Below, piece after piece: positions 1 through 6,220 of a stretch of DNA of 18,183 nt (the first letter of the stretch is position 1; each line of letters begins with the position of its first letter). Position numbers and translations under genes: made by a program. This DNA comes from an uncultured Christensenella sp. (lineage in GTDB: Bacteria > Bacillota > Clostridia > Christensenellales > DTU072). The stretch covers positions 1 to 18,183 of the forward strand of contig CAJLYQ010000041.1 in the NCBI GenBank assembly GCA_905210905.1, in the 5' to 3' direction. The notes below the pieces were generated by a model. It worked only from the letters and a program-made list of their open reading frames with translations. It had not been told where the DNA came from and searched no databases.

Positions 1-27
1 GGCGGGCGGGTGGGAGCCGCTTCCGTT

Positions 28-843
28 CTAGTCTGATACCGCCTTTTTAGAGATCTTTTCTTTTACGCTTGCAAAAAACGCTTTGATTTTAGCGTTAAGC
101 CTTGCTGCGGTTGCCGTTTCCGTCAGTTTATGCACGAAATAGTAGATTATCGTCATTCCCGTGTACCCTATCACCATAAAGAAGTAACAAAGTATATAAG
201 GATTATTGTACCCTACGAGCACCGCGGCGCGATACGCTATGCCAACTTCGGGCGGATGTCCGGTAAAACAGTAGTTTGCGTTCGGGTTTATCCCGGTGTA
301 TATCAACGCAAGGTTGACGCCGTGCACTATCGTAAGCATTATCATCATAATAAGCCACATTTTCCACGGTTCGCGCGAAGAACACTTAACGTGGTTGAAC
401 TTCAGATACAATACAGCCACGACTATATACAACGAGTGCGCCAAAAACGTTCCCCAAATATCGTATTCGTAAAAATAATAAACGTTGCTCTCCGCTATCG
501 GCGCAAGAAGGGTGTAAATCGGTCCGGTCGTAACGAAATACAGTATATACTTGTCAAGAAGGGGTTTTTTCTTCTTTTTAAGTAACGCTATCGGTAAAAT
601 AAAGTTGTTCAGATCGCACGGATACAACGGAAGATTTTTGAAAACGCTCAGCCAGCCTTCGGTGGGAACGAACCTGAAAACGTCGACTACGCAACTTATC
701 GTTGCGCTCACCGCAACGCAACACAGTAAAAAAATCGTTTGCGTTTTGTGCGATTTGTCTTTGAATATATTGTAAAAGCATACCAACAAGACTATCGGTA
801 AAAACAGATACAATATATGAACGACGTTAAAATATGCATACAT
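28..843 (-). CDS. YwaF/TIGR02206-family integral membrane protein
   Basis: Protein of 271 aa with about seven hydrophobic segments. It carries family hallmarks: LPLYPCDLNN (residues 71-80, Cys76), a FLAHSLY segment (His136) and an asparagine-rich N-x-N-Y motif before the last helices. This fits the YwaF/TIGR02206 group, which I believe is related to human TMEM164, an acyltransferase using a Cys and a His in equivalent places; the link to this protein is inference. The open frame extends to a TTG at 882, but that codon lies inside the -35 box of a clear promoter. I therefore choose the ATG at 843, which gives a normal family N-terminus (MYAYFNVVHI). No Shine-Dalgarno precedes it. The C-terminal 25 residues are Lys/Ala-rich and probably cytoplasmic. 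It has its own promoter behind the alpha-operon terminator, so it is a separate transcription unit. Function is unproven. Confidence 0.8.
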   Translation of the reverse strand: MYAYFNVVHILYLFLPIVLLVCFYNIFKDKSHKTQTIFLLCCVAVSATISCVVDVFRFVPTEGWLSVFKNLPLYPCDLNNFILPIALLKKKKKPLLDKYILYFVTTGPIYTLLAPIAESNVYYFYEYDIWGTFLAHSLYIVVAVLYLKFNHVKCSSREPWKMWLIMMIMLTIVHGVNLALIYTGINPNANYCFTGHPPEVGIAYRAAVLVGYNNPYILCYFFMVIGYTGMTIIYYFVHKLTETATAARLNAKIKAFFASVKEKISKKAVSD

Positions 844-853
844 AACTTTGTTT

Positions 854-882
854 ATTGTATTACAAATACGCTCTCTTGTCAA
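854..882 (-). promoter_or_regulatory. Sigma-A-type promoter of the membrane-protein gene
   Basis: On the minus strand TTGACA (877-882) and TACAAT (854-859) are separated by 17 bases, a near-consensus vegetative promoter. The expected start of transcription is around 846-848, only about 3-5 bases before the ATG at 843. It lies just downstream of the alpha-operon terminator. Confidence 0.85.
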
Positions 883-898
883 TTAGCGTCGTATAAGG

Positions 899-925
899 AA
901 AAAACTCCGCAATGCGGAGTTTTTA
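899..925 (-). terminator. Intrinsic terminator of the alpha operon
   Basis: A perfect 11-bp inverted repeat (arms 900-910 and 914-924, core CTCCGC/GCGGAG) with a 3-base loop is followed on the minus strand by six T residues. It lies about 20 bases after the rplQ stop. The arms end in A and T tracts on both sides, so it could also stop plus-strand transcripts. Confidence 0.93.
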
Positions 926-943
926 CTCTTTTTGAACTATCGA

Positions 944-1459
944 TTAGTCAACAAGTTCGAGAATGCACTGGCTGGCGTTGTCGCCGCGACGATTCGCGAG
1001 TTTGATGATACGGGTGTATCCGCCGCCTTGACCGAGTTCTTGTTCTCTCTTGTCGTATTTGGGACCGTATTCGCCGAAGAGTTTTTCAATCAACGGATGA
1101 TTGATGTCTGCGGTTCTCATACGGAACGCTTCTTTGCTTTCCTTGTCGCCTTTTACTTCCTGAATGTCGGGAAGCATAGCCATAAGTCTTCTTCTCGCGG
1201 CGAGTTTCTTCGGTCCGTCGTTCGTGAATTCTACCGCTACTTTCTCGTCCTTTTGGTTAGTCTTTTCTTTGGTTACCTTTACCGTATCCGCGTAATTTCT
1301 TACGGCGAGAGTAATCATTTTCTCAGCGACTTTTCTTACTTCTTTGGCTCTTTCAACCGTCGTTTCGATTTTGCCGTACCAAAGCAGTTGCGCCGCCTGG
1401 CTGTAAACAAGTTCGATTCTCTGGTCGGTTCTCTTGCCTAATTTACGATTTTGTGCCAT
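944..1459 (-). CDS. rplQ: 50S ribosomal protein L17, enlarged form
   Basis: L17 is a large-subunit protein near the peptide exit tunnel. The N-terminus (RKLGKRTDQR, then GKIETTVERAKEVRKVAEK) and the C-terminus (GGYTRIIKL, RRGDNASQCILELVD) match the family. At 171 aa it is far longer than the usual 113-127 aa. Extra residues lie at about 55-87 (Lys/Glu-rich), 100-122 and 139-146 (just before GGYTR). Similar enlarged L17 proteins occur in Clostridia. The start ATG at 1459 has AAGGAG about 11 bases upstream. It is the last gene of the alpha operon, 15 bases after rpoA, and is followed by a terminator. Confidence 0.97.
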   Translation of the reverse strand: MAQNRKLGKRTDQRIELVYSQAAQLLWYGKIETTVERAKEVRKVAEKMITLAVRNYADTVKVTKEKTNQKDEKVAVEFTNDGPKKLAARRRLMAMLPDIQEVKGDKESKEAFRMRTADINHPLIEKLFGEYGPKYDKREQELGQGGGYTRIIKLANRRGDNASQCILELVD

Positions 1460-1474
1460 TTATACTCTTTCTCC

Positions 1475-2431
1475 TTACTCGTCTTTGTTGTAAAGGCTAA
1501 GCCCCATATTTTTGAGCTTCATAATAACTTCATCGAGGGATTTGCGTCCGAGGTTTCTTACTTTAAGCATATCGTCTTCACTACGCTTAATCAGGTCTTC
1601 AACCGTCGTGATGCCCGCTCTCTTAAGGCAGTTAAGCGGACGTACGCTAAGATCGAGGTCTTCGATGTTCATATTCAGCGTCTTTTGTTGTTCGTTGTTG
1701 TCCTTGCTTACGAGAATATCGATTTCGTCCATATTGTCGATAAGATTGATAAACAGTTTCATATAATCGCTCATAATCTTCGCCGCAAGACTGATTACCT
1801 TTCTGGGGGAACTTGCCGCGTTGGTCTTTACGTCAACCGTCAGTTTATCGTAGTTGATATCTTGTTTTACACGGGTAGGAACAACCGAATAACTTGCGCT
1901 TACTACGGGCGAGAACAACGAGTCGATCGGAATGTATCCGATGGGTTGTTGAATAACGGGCTTATTGTCGTCCGCGGGTACGTATCCGCATCCCGTACCG
2001 ATGGTAAGCGTCATATCGAACGTATAACCGTCTTCGAGCGTACAAATGTACTGATCGGGGTTCATAATTTCGATATCGCTGTTGATTTCGATGTCACCTG
2101 CGGTAATAACGCCGCCTACTTCCTTGTGAAGTTTAACTTTCTGAGTCTCAAACGTTTCTTCGGAATATACCTTTACTGCTATTTCTTTCAGATTGAGGAT
2201 GATTTCCGCAACGTCTTCCTTCACGCCCGGTACCGTGCTGAACTCGTGCTTTACGCCTTCGATTTCCACTCCGATAATAGCCGCGCCCGGAAGTGCGGTG
2301 CAAAGTATTCTTCTAAGGCAGTTTCCGATAGTGATTCCATATCCTCTTTCGAGCGGCTCGACAACGAACAGCGAATGAGCGTCTTCTTCGATAACGGTTT
2401 CCGTCAGTTTGGGTTTTTCTATTTCCATCAT
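1475..2431 (-). CDS. rpoA: DNA-directed RNA polymerase subunit alpha
   Basis: 318 aa, the normal length. The N-terminal dimerisation domain holds the RGYGITIGNCLRRIL block (residues 29-43), and the C-terminal domain starts near residue 252 with SVRPLNCLKRAGI and the RNLGRKSLDEV helix-hairpin-helix that contacts UP-element DNA and activators. Two ATG codons are adjacent (2431, 2428); the first is better spaced (11 bases) from AAGGAGG. It lies 29 bases after rpsD, in the standard alpha operon order. It assembles the polymerase core by dimerising and binding beta and beta-prime. Confidence 0.98.
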   Translation of the reverse strand: MMEIEKPKLTETVIEEDAHSLFVVEPLERGYGITIGNCLRRILCTALPGAAIIGVEIEGVKHEFSTVPGVKEDVAEIILNLKEIAVKVYSEETFETQKVKLHKEVGGVITAGDIEINSDIEIMNPDQYICTLEDGYTFDMTLTIGTGCGYVPADDNKPVIQQPIGYIPIDSLFSPVVSASYSVVPTRVKQDINYDKLTVDVKTNAASSPRKVISLAAKIMSDYMKLFINLIDNMDEIDILVSKDNNEQQKTLNMNIEDLDLSVRPLNCLKRAGITTVEDLIKRSEDDMLKVRNLGRKSLDEVIMKLKNMGLSLYNKDE

Positions 2432-2460
2432 TGTTGGTAAATCCTCCTTAACCGGTCGTA

Positions 2461-3084
2461 TTATTTAGAATACAACTCGACAATCATATGCTCAGCGATT
2501 TGCATATCGACGTCTTCTCTCGTGGGCAGGGCTATGATGCTTCCTTTGAGCGTTTCGGGGTTGAATTCAAGCCACTTTACGCTGTTGGATATCTTCGAAT
2601 TCTTCAATTCCTTGAAGAAAGGCATTTCCTGCTTGTTGCTCTTAACTTCGATTACGTCACCCGCTTTTACGAGATAACTGGGGATATTGACGCATTTGCC
2701 GTTTACGGTGATATGTCCGTGGTTGACAAGTTGTCTTGCCTGCGCTCTGCTTACGCCGATGCCCATTCTGTATGCTACGTTGTCTAAACGACGTTCGAGC
2801 AAGATAAGCATATTGTCACCCGTTACTCCGCGGAGTTTTTCTGCCATAAGATAATATTTATGGAACTGTTTTTCCGTGAGTCCGTATATTCTCTTCGCTT
2901 TCTGTTTTTCTCTCAACTGAATGCTGTACGGAGTGGGTTTCTTCTTCATTCCGCCGTGGATTCCCGGCGGAGTGTTACGTTTGATGAAAACGCATTTTTC
3001 CGAAAAACATTTGTCGCCTTTAAGGAAAAGTTTGCATCCTTCGCGTCTGCATTGACGACAATCCGGTCCTGTATATTTAGCCAT
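2461..3084 (-). CDS. rpsD: 30S ribosomal protein S4, zinc-binding (C+) form
   Basis: 207 aa. S4 starts 30S assembly by binding the 5' domain of 16S rRNA. Cys9, Cys12, Cys26 and Cys31 correspond to the zinc ligands known from Thermus S4; Cys17 is an extra cysteine nearby. The S4 RNA-binding domain follows (RLDNVAYRMGIGVSRAQARQ, then VNHGHITVNGK, about residues 97-130). The start at 3084 has AGGAGG 8 bases upstream. In E. coli S4 represses its own alpha operon by binding the rpsM leader; in Bacillus rpsD is a separate gene. Here rpsD is inside the alpha operon, and a structured leader lies ahead of rpsM, so a similar loop is conceivable but unproven. Confidence 0.98.
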   Translation of the reverse strand: MAKYTGPDCRQCRREGCKLFLKGDKCFSEKCVFIKRNTPPGIHGGMKKKPTPYSIQLREKQKAKRIYGLTEKQFHKYYLMAEKLRGVTGDNMLILLERRLDNVAYRMGIGVSRAQARQLVNHGHITVNGKCVNIPSYLVKAGDVIEVKSNKQEMPFFKELKNSKISNSVKWLEFNPETLKGSIIALPTREDVDMQIAEHMIVELYSK

Positions 3085-3099
3085 TGTTACACCTCCTGA

Positions 3100-3492
3100 T
3101 TACAGCCTTCTGCGTTTGGGCGGACGGCAACCGTTGTGCGGTATCGGGCTTACGTCTTTGATCATCGTGATGTCGACTTCGCAAGCCTGGATAGCACGGA
3201 TACTCGGTTCTCTTCCCTGTCCGGTTCCTTTAACGTAGACTTCTACTTTTCTTACGCCGTGCAATTTCGCTTCGTTTACTGCCTTTTCGGTAGCCTGCGT
3301 CGCTGCATAAGCGGTTTCTTTTCTCGCGCCTTTGTATCCGAGTACGCCTGCGGAAGCCCAACTTATAGCGTTGCCCTGCATATCCGTAACGGTTACGATC
3401 GTGTTGTTATGCGTGGTATAAACGTGAACCTGACCTTTTTCGATACGTTTCAGGTCTTTTCTTTTCTTAATAGCAGATTTTCTTACAGCCAT
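3100..3492 (-). CDS. rpsK: 30S ribosomal protein S11
   Basis: 130 aa, normal length. S11 sits in the 30S platform near the E site. Diagnostic blocks are NNTIVTVTDMQGNAISWASAG (about residues 29-49), the KVEVYVKGTGQGRE strand and turn, and the C-terminal PIPHNGCRPPKRRR. The usual GFKGSRKSTPYAAQ stretch reads GYKGARKETAYAATQ, a mild lineage variation. The start at 3492 has AGGAGG 7 bases upstream. It sits 14 bases after rpsM and 15 before rpsD, so all three are co-transcribed. Confidence 0.98.
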   Translation of the reverse strand: MAVRKSAIKKRKDLKRIEKGQVHVYTTHNNTIVTVTDMQGNAISWASAGVLGYKGARKETAYAATQATEKAVNEAKLHGVRKVEVYVKGTGQGREPSIRAIQACEVDITMIKDVSPIPHNGCRPPKRRRL

Positions 3493-3506
3493 TTTTGCCT
3501 CCTATA

Positions 3507-3878
3507 CTACGCTTTCTTCGAACGGCTTACGGTGCGCTTCGGTCCTTTGCGCGTACGAGCGTTCTGTTTCGTGCTTTGTCCTCTTACGGGAAGACCTTTT
3601 CTATGTCTTACACCTCTGTAACAGCCGATATCTTTAAGTCTTTTTATATCCAAAAAGACCTGTCTTCTAAGGTCACCTTCTACCATTACGTGAGTTTCGA
3701 TATATTCACGAATAGCGGCTACCTGATCTTCGGCAAGGTCTTTAACTCTTATATCGGGGTTTACGCCGGTCGCTTCCAAAATCTTGTTGGAAGTAACTCT
3801 GCCGATACCGTAGATATAAGTCAATCCGATTTCTACTCTTTTTTCACGGGGTAAATCTACACCTGCAATACGAGCCAT
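3507..3878 (-). CDS. rpsM: 30S ribosomal protein S13
   Basis: 123 aa, normal length. S13 lies in the 30S head and contacts the large subunit and P-site tRNA with its basic tail. MARIAGVDLPREKRVEIGLTYIYGIG at the N-terminus, YRGVRHRKGLPVRGQ and TRKGPKRTV near the C-terminus are all typical. It is the first gene after a 313-base gap carrying a promoter and a long leader, so it heads the alpha operon. A GGAGG lies 10 bases before the ATG. Confidence 0.98.
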   Translation of the reverse strand: MARIAGVDLPREKRVEIGLTYIYGIGRVTSNKILEATGVNPDIRVKDLAEDQVAAIREYIETHVMVEGDLRRQVFLDIKRLKDIGCYRGVRHRKGLPVRGQSTKQNARTRKGPKRTVSRSKKA

Positions 3879-4150
3879 CTAAAACTAACCTCCATAATCC
3901 TTTTAAGTTTTTCTTTGTTTATCTATGTCAATCAATGAAGGAAACCGCTTTTTTGTTGGTGGTAAGCGGTTCAGCCGCCTTCGATATTGAATTCGCTTTT
4001 CTTCCCCGCCGCGGCGTAAACTCTCCGCTTCGGGCGCATTGTAAAAAACCGTACTATAACCCGCTTCTCTCCGTTTCGGAAAAGCGAGTTATAGATTGTC
4101 GTTTTTTTAGACTATTTTCCGTATAAAAATTACTTCCTATACTAATAGCG
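3879..4150 (-). promoter_or_regulatory. Structured 5' leader of the rpsM (alpha) operon, candidate cis-regulator
   Basis: About 270 nt separate the predicted start of transcription from the rpsM ATG, with no convincing gene. In minus-strand order it holds: (1) a long hairpin, 4054-4094, whose 13-nt arms CTATAACTCGCTT and AAGCGGGTTATAG pair with one G-U, an inner CCG-AAA-CGG hairpin, and six T residues (4043-4048) five bases past the stem; (2) a 10-nt palindrome CGCCGCGGCG at 4007-4016; (3) a two-part stem, GAAGG/CCTTC outside and AACCGCTT/AAGCGGTT inside (about 3937-3982), which competes with a smaller GCGG/CCGC hairpin. The last stem ends about 58 bases before the ATG. Autogenous control by S4 or another r-protein, or attenuation, is inference. 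Confidence 0.6.
4021..4079 (-). repeat. Two-copy motif CCGAAnCGGAGAG in the rpsM leader
   Basis: Minus-strand CCGAAACGGAGAG (4067-4079) and CCGAAGCGGAGAG (4021-4033) agree at 12 of 13 bases and start 46 bases apart. The first lies in the loop side of the large leader hairpin, the second just before the CGCCGCGGCG palindrome. A repeated protein- or RNA-binding site is possible, but chance cannot be excluded for two copies. Confidence 0.5.
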
Positions 4151-4156
4151 TTTGAC

Positions 4157-4186
4157 ATTATACCACACCCCTTACGGGTTTGGCAA
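4157..4186 (-). promoter_or_regulatory. Sigma-A-type promoter of the alpha operon
   Basis: On the minus strand TTGCCA (4181-4186) and a perfect TATAAT (4157-4162) are 18 bases apart. The -35 begins about five bases after the rpmJ stop, and no terminator is visible between them, so read-through from the spc operon can add to this promoter. The expected transcription start is near 4150. Confidence 0.8.
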
Positions 4187-4191
4187 ACGAT

Positions 4192-4308
4192 TTAACCTTG
4201 TTTTTGTTTGTGTTTCGGATATTTCGAGCAAATTACCATTACTCTTCCGTTTCTTTTAATGATTTTGCATTTATCGCAAATGGGTTTAACCGACGGTCTG
4301 ACTTTCAT
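4192..4308 (-). CDS. rpmJ: 50S ribosomal protein L36, zinc-binding (C+) form
   Basis: Short gene of 38 aa. The protein begins MKVRPSVKPICDKCKIIKR and ends KYPKHKQKQG, a textbook L36. Cys11, Cys14, Cys27 and His33 form the zinc ribbon. L36 is the smallest large-subunit protein and binds 23S rRNA near the factor site. The ATG at 4308 has GGAGG 6 bases upstream. It is the last gene before the internal alpha-operon promoter and lies 33 bases after infA. Confidence 0.98.
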   Translation of the reverse strand: MKVRPSVKPICDKCKIIKRNGRVMVICSKYPKHKQKQG

Positions 4309-4341
4309 TTTTAACCTCCGCTTTTTGTTTTTTCTCAGGAT

Positions 4342-4566
4342 TTATCTTTTTTTCTCTCTGAATACTATTCTGCCCTTGTTCAGGTCGTAAGGACTCATCT
4401 CCACTTTTACGGGATCTCCTACGCATACCTTTATCGTATGCTGACGCATCTTTCCGCATAAATACGCGGTTATGATATGTCCGTTTACAAGTTTAACCTT
4501 GAAGGTCGTCCCCGGCAACAGTTCCGTAACTACGCCTTCTACTTCGATTACGTCGTCTTTCGACAT
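4342..4566 (-). CDS. infA: Translation initiation factor IF-1
   Basis: 74 aa, a single OB-fold (S1-like) domain that occupies the 30S A site during initiation. Typical blocks are VIEVEGVVTELLPGTTFKV, GHIITAYLCGKMR and GDPVKVEMSPYDLNKGRI. The frame stays open upstream to 4668, but the family N-terminus (MSKDDVIEVEG) and a GGAGG seven bases upstream fix the start at 4566; the 34 extra upstream codons overlap the previous gene. Cys37 and Cys48 are unusual for IF-1 but outside any known motif. It lies 16 bases after the KOW gene. Confidence 0.97.
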   Translation of the reverse strand: MSKDDVIEVEGVVTELLPGTTFKVKLVNGHIITAYLCGKMRQHTIKVCVGDPVKVEMSPYDLNKGRIVFREKKR

Positions 4567-4582
4567 ATTGTTCCTCCGCTTT

Positions 4583-4864
4583 CTACGAGTTATATTTGCG
4601 AAGCGCTTTATACACTTCCGCGTCGCATACCTTATCTCCGATCCGCATCTTTTCCGCAACGTCTTCAAGTACGTCGCTCGTTACCAAAAGGTGCTTTATC
4701 TTCTTCTTCTTCGGCGCGTTCAACTTCCTTATATCCCCGTCGACAATCGCAACGAACCCGTCATCGATTATCTCCGATACCATAAAGTAGTTGCCTTCGT
4801 CGCGTCCCGCTCGACTGTATACTACCGTTCCGACGGTAACGGGTCTTTCCATTTCTTTCTCCAT
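4583..4864 (-). CDS. KOW-domain RNA-binding protein (L14e-like)
   Basis: 93 aa. The first half (VGTVVYSRAGRDEGNYFMV, residues 11-29) is a KOW motif like that of L14e/L24-type RNA-binding proteins, followed by FVAIVDGDIRKL and a Lys-rich NAPKKKKIKHL segment. Small proteins of this kind (COG2163-like) occupy the slot between map and infA in many Clostridia; their exact role is not established, but ribosome or rRNA binding is likely. The ATG at 4864 overlaps the map stop by one base (TAATG), so translation is probably coupled. A second Met at residue 5 is an alternative start. Confidence 0.88.
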   Translation of the reverse strand: MEKEMERPVTVGTVVYSRAGRDEGNYFMVSEIIDDGFVAIVDGDIRKLNAPKKKKIKHLLVTSDVLEDVAEKMRIGDKVCDAEVYKALRKYNS

Positions 4865-5610
4865 TAGAGCGTCAATATCTCTACTCCGTCATCTTTTATC
4901 ACGAGCGTGTTTTCGTAATGCGCCGACGGCTTCCCGTCGTCCGTCACTACCGTCCACCCGTCGTTCCCGTAACATACCTCGTACGTTCCGAGATTTATCA
5001 TCGGCTCGACCGCTATCGTCATATTCTTGAACAGTCTCAGCCCTCTGCCTTCGATGCCGAAGTTCGGCACGTTCGGATCTTCGTGTACCGACGTCCCTAT
5101 TCCGTGTCCTACGAGATCTCTTACCACCCCGTAGCCGAAACTTTCCGCATAACTTTGTATCGCGTGCCCCAGCGTCCCCAGCCTCGTTCCGGCTTTAAGG
5201 ACTTTCATTCCTTCGAAGAAACTTTGCTTCGTTACTTCCGCAAGTTTTCTCTTCTCCGGCGAAACGTTGCCTACGCATACCGTTCTCGCGGCGTCGGTGT
5301 GAACTCCGTGCATTCCCACTCCGCAGTCGAGTTTTAACAGCACTCCGTCTTCGACTATTCTTTTCTTCGACGGTATACCGTGCACGACTTCTTCGTCTAT
5401 GGATATGCACACGCTCGCAGGAAACCCGTCGCATCCGAGAAACGACGGTACTCCGCCTTCTTTTTTGATGTATTCGTATGCGATTCGGTCAAGTTCGTAC
5501 GTGCTTATTCCAACTTTCGCTTTCTCTTCGAGAAGTTTCAGCACGTCGCCGAGCACTTTGCCCGCTTTCCTCATCGCGGCGATTTGTTCTTCGCTTTTAA
5601 CGGTTACCAC
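4864..5610 (-). CDS. map: Methionine aminopeptidase, type I
   Basis: 248 aa. It removes the initiator Met from new proteins in the cytoplasm. The five metal ligands are present: Asp95, Asp106, His169, Glu202 and Glu233, with the catalytic histidines His77 (VVHGIP) and His176. There is no N-terminal SEC-C zinc extension. The start is GTG at 5610, with AGAAGG about 6 bases upstream; this gives MVTVKSEEQI, aligned with the family's MITIKS. It overlaps the end of adk by 14 bases and ends in a TAATG overlap with the KOW gene. Confidence 0.97.
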   Translation of the reverse strand: MVTVKSEEQIAAMRKAGKVLGDVLKLLEEKAKVGISTYELDRIAYEYIKKEGGVPSFLGCDGFPASVCISIDEEVVHGIPSKKRIVEDGVLLKLDCGVGMHGVHTDAARTVCVGNVSPEKRKLAEVTKQSFFEGMKVLKAGTRLGTLGHAIQSYAESFGYGVVRDLVGHGIGTSVHEDPNVPNFGIEGRGLRLFKNMTIAVEPMINLGTYEVCYGNDGWTVVTDDGKPSAHYENTLVIKDDGVEILTL

Positions 5611-6220
5611 TCAAAACCTTCTTTACGTCTTCGTAAACGGCGTCAATACTCTTGTTCCCGTCTACCGTCACAAGTTTATTTCTCTTGCCGTAAAATTCGA
5701 TAAGAGGCGCGGTCTGCTTTTCGTAGACGTCGAGGCGCGCCTTAACGGTTTCCTCGTTATCGTCCGCTCTTTGATACAGTTTGCCGCCGCACTTGGTGCA
5801 AGTATCCGAGTCGTGTGTGGATATGTGGTAACTTTCTCCGCACGCACACATTCTTCTGCCGCTTATTCTGTCGGTAATCACTCCGAAGTCAACGTCGATG
5901 TTTATCACGACGTCGATGTCCGTAAGTTTTTCCAACGCTTCGGCTTGTGCGACGGTACGGGGGAACCCGTCGAGAAGAAAACCGTTTTTGCAATCTTCTT
6001 TACGGATTCTGTCCGCCACTATGCCCACGACTACCTCGTCGGGAACGAGTTGCCCTTTGTCGATGAACGACTTGGCAAACTTCCCGAGTTCGGTGCCTTC
6101 TTTAATATTCGCTCTGAGCGCGTCGCCCGTCGAGATATGGGCTATTCCGTATTCTTTTGCGATTTTCGTCGCTTGCGAGCCTTTTCCCGCTCCGGGGGCT
6201 CCGAGTAATATCAATTTCAT
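5597..6220 (-). CDS. adk: Adenylate kinase with zinc-type LID
   Basis: 207 aa. It catalyses ATP + AMP to 2 ADP. Walker A is GAPGAGKGSQ (residues 7-16, Ser where Thr is usual); the AMP-binding STGDALR block, the LDGFPRT loop (83-89) and the LID arginines are present. The LID has four cysteines, but the first pair is Cys125-Ala-Cys127 (C-x-C) instead of the usual C-x2-C; the second pair is Cys141/Cys144. The start overlaps the secY stop by one base (TAATG) and the end overlaps map by 14 bases, so secY-adk-map are translationally linked. Confidence 0.97.
   Translation of the reverse strand: MKLILLGAPGAGKGSQATKIAKEYGIAHISTGDALRANIKEGTELGKFAKSFIDKGQLVPDEVVVGIVADRIRKEDCKNGFLLDGFPRTVAQAEALEKLTDIDVVINIDVDFGVITDRISGRRMCACGESYHISTHDSDTCTKCGGKLYQRADDNEETVKARLDVYEKQTAPLIEFYGKRNKLVTVDGNKSIDAVYEDVKKVLSGNR

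Noticed and set aside
844..882. TTG start at 882 for the membrane protein
   Set aside because: The codon is inside the -35 element of the gene's own promoter, so it would not be transcribed.
3911..3936. TTGACA at about 3927-3932 (minus strand) as a second rpsM promoter
   Set aside because: No acceptable -10 lies 16-19 bases downstream; the stretch is A-rich without a TATAAT-like hexamer at the right spacing.
3935..3975. Plus-strand AACCGCTTTTTTG as a terminator
   Set aside because: The T-run is in the loop of the AACCGCTT/AAGCGGTT stem and not after it, and no plus-strand gene needs ending there.
4567..4668. Upstream in-frame extension of infA by 34 codons
   Set aside because: It overlaps the KOW gene, the residues do not look like IF-1, and the strong ribosome site sits before the ATG at 4566.
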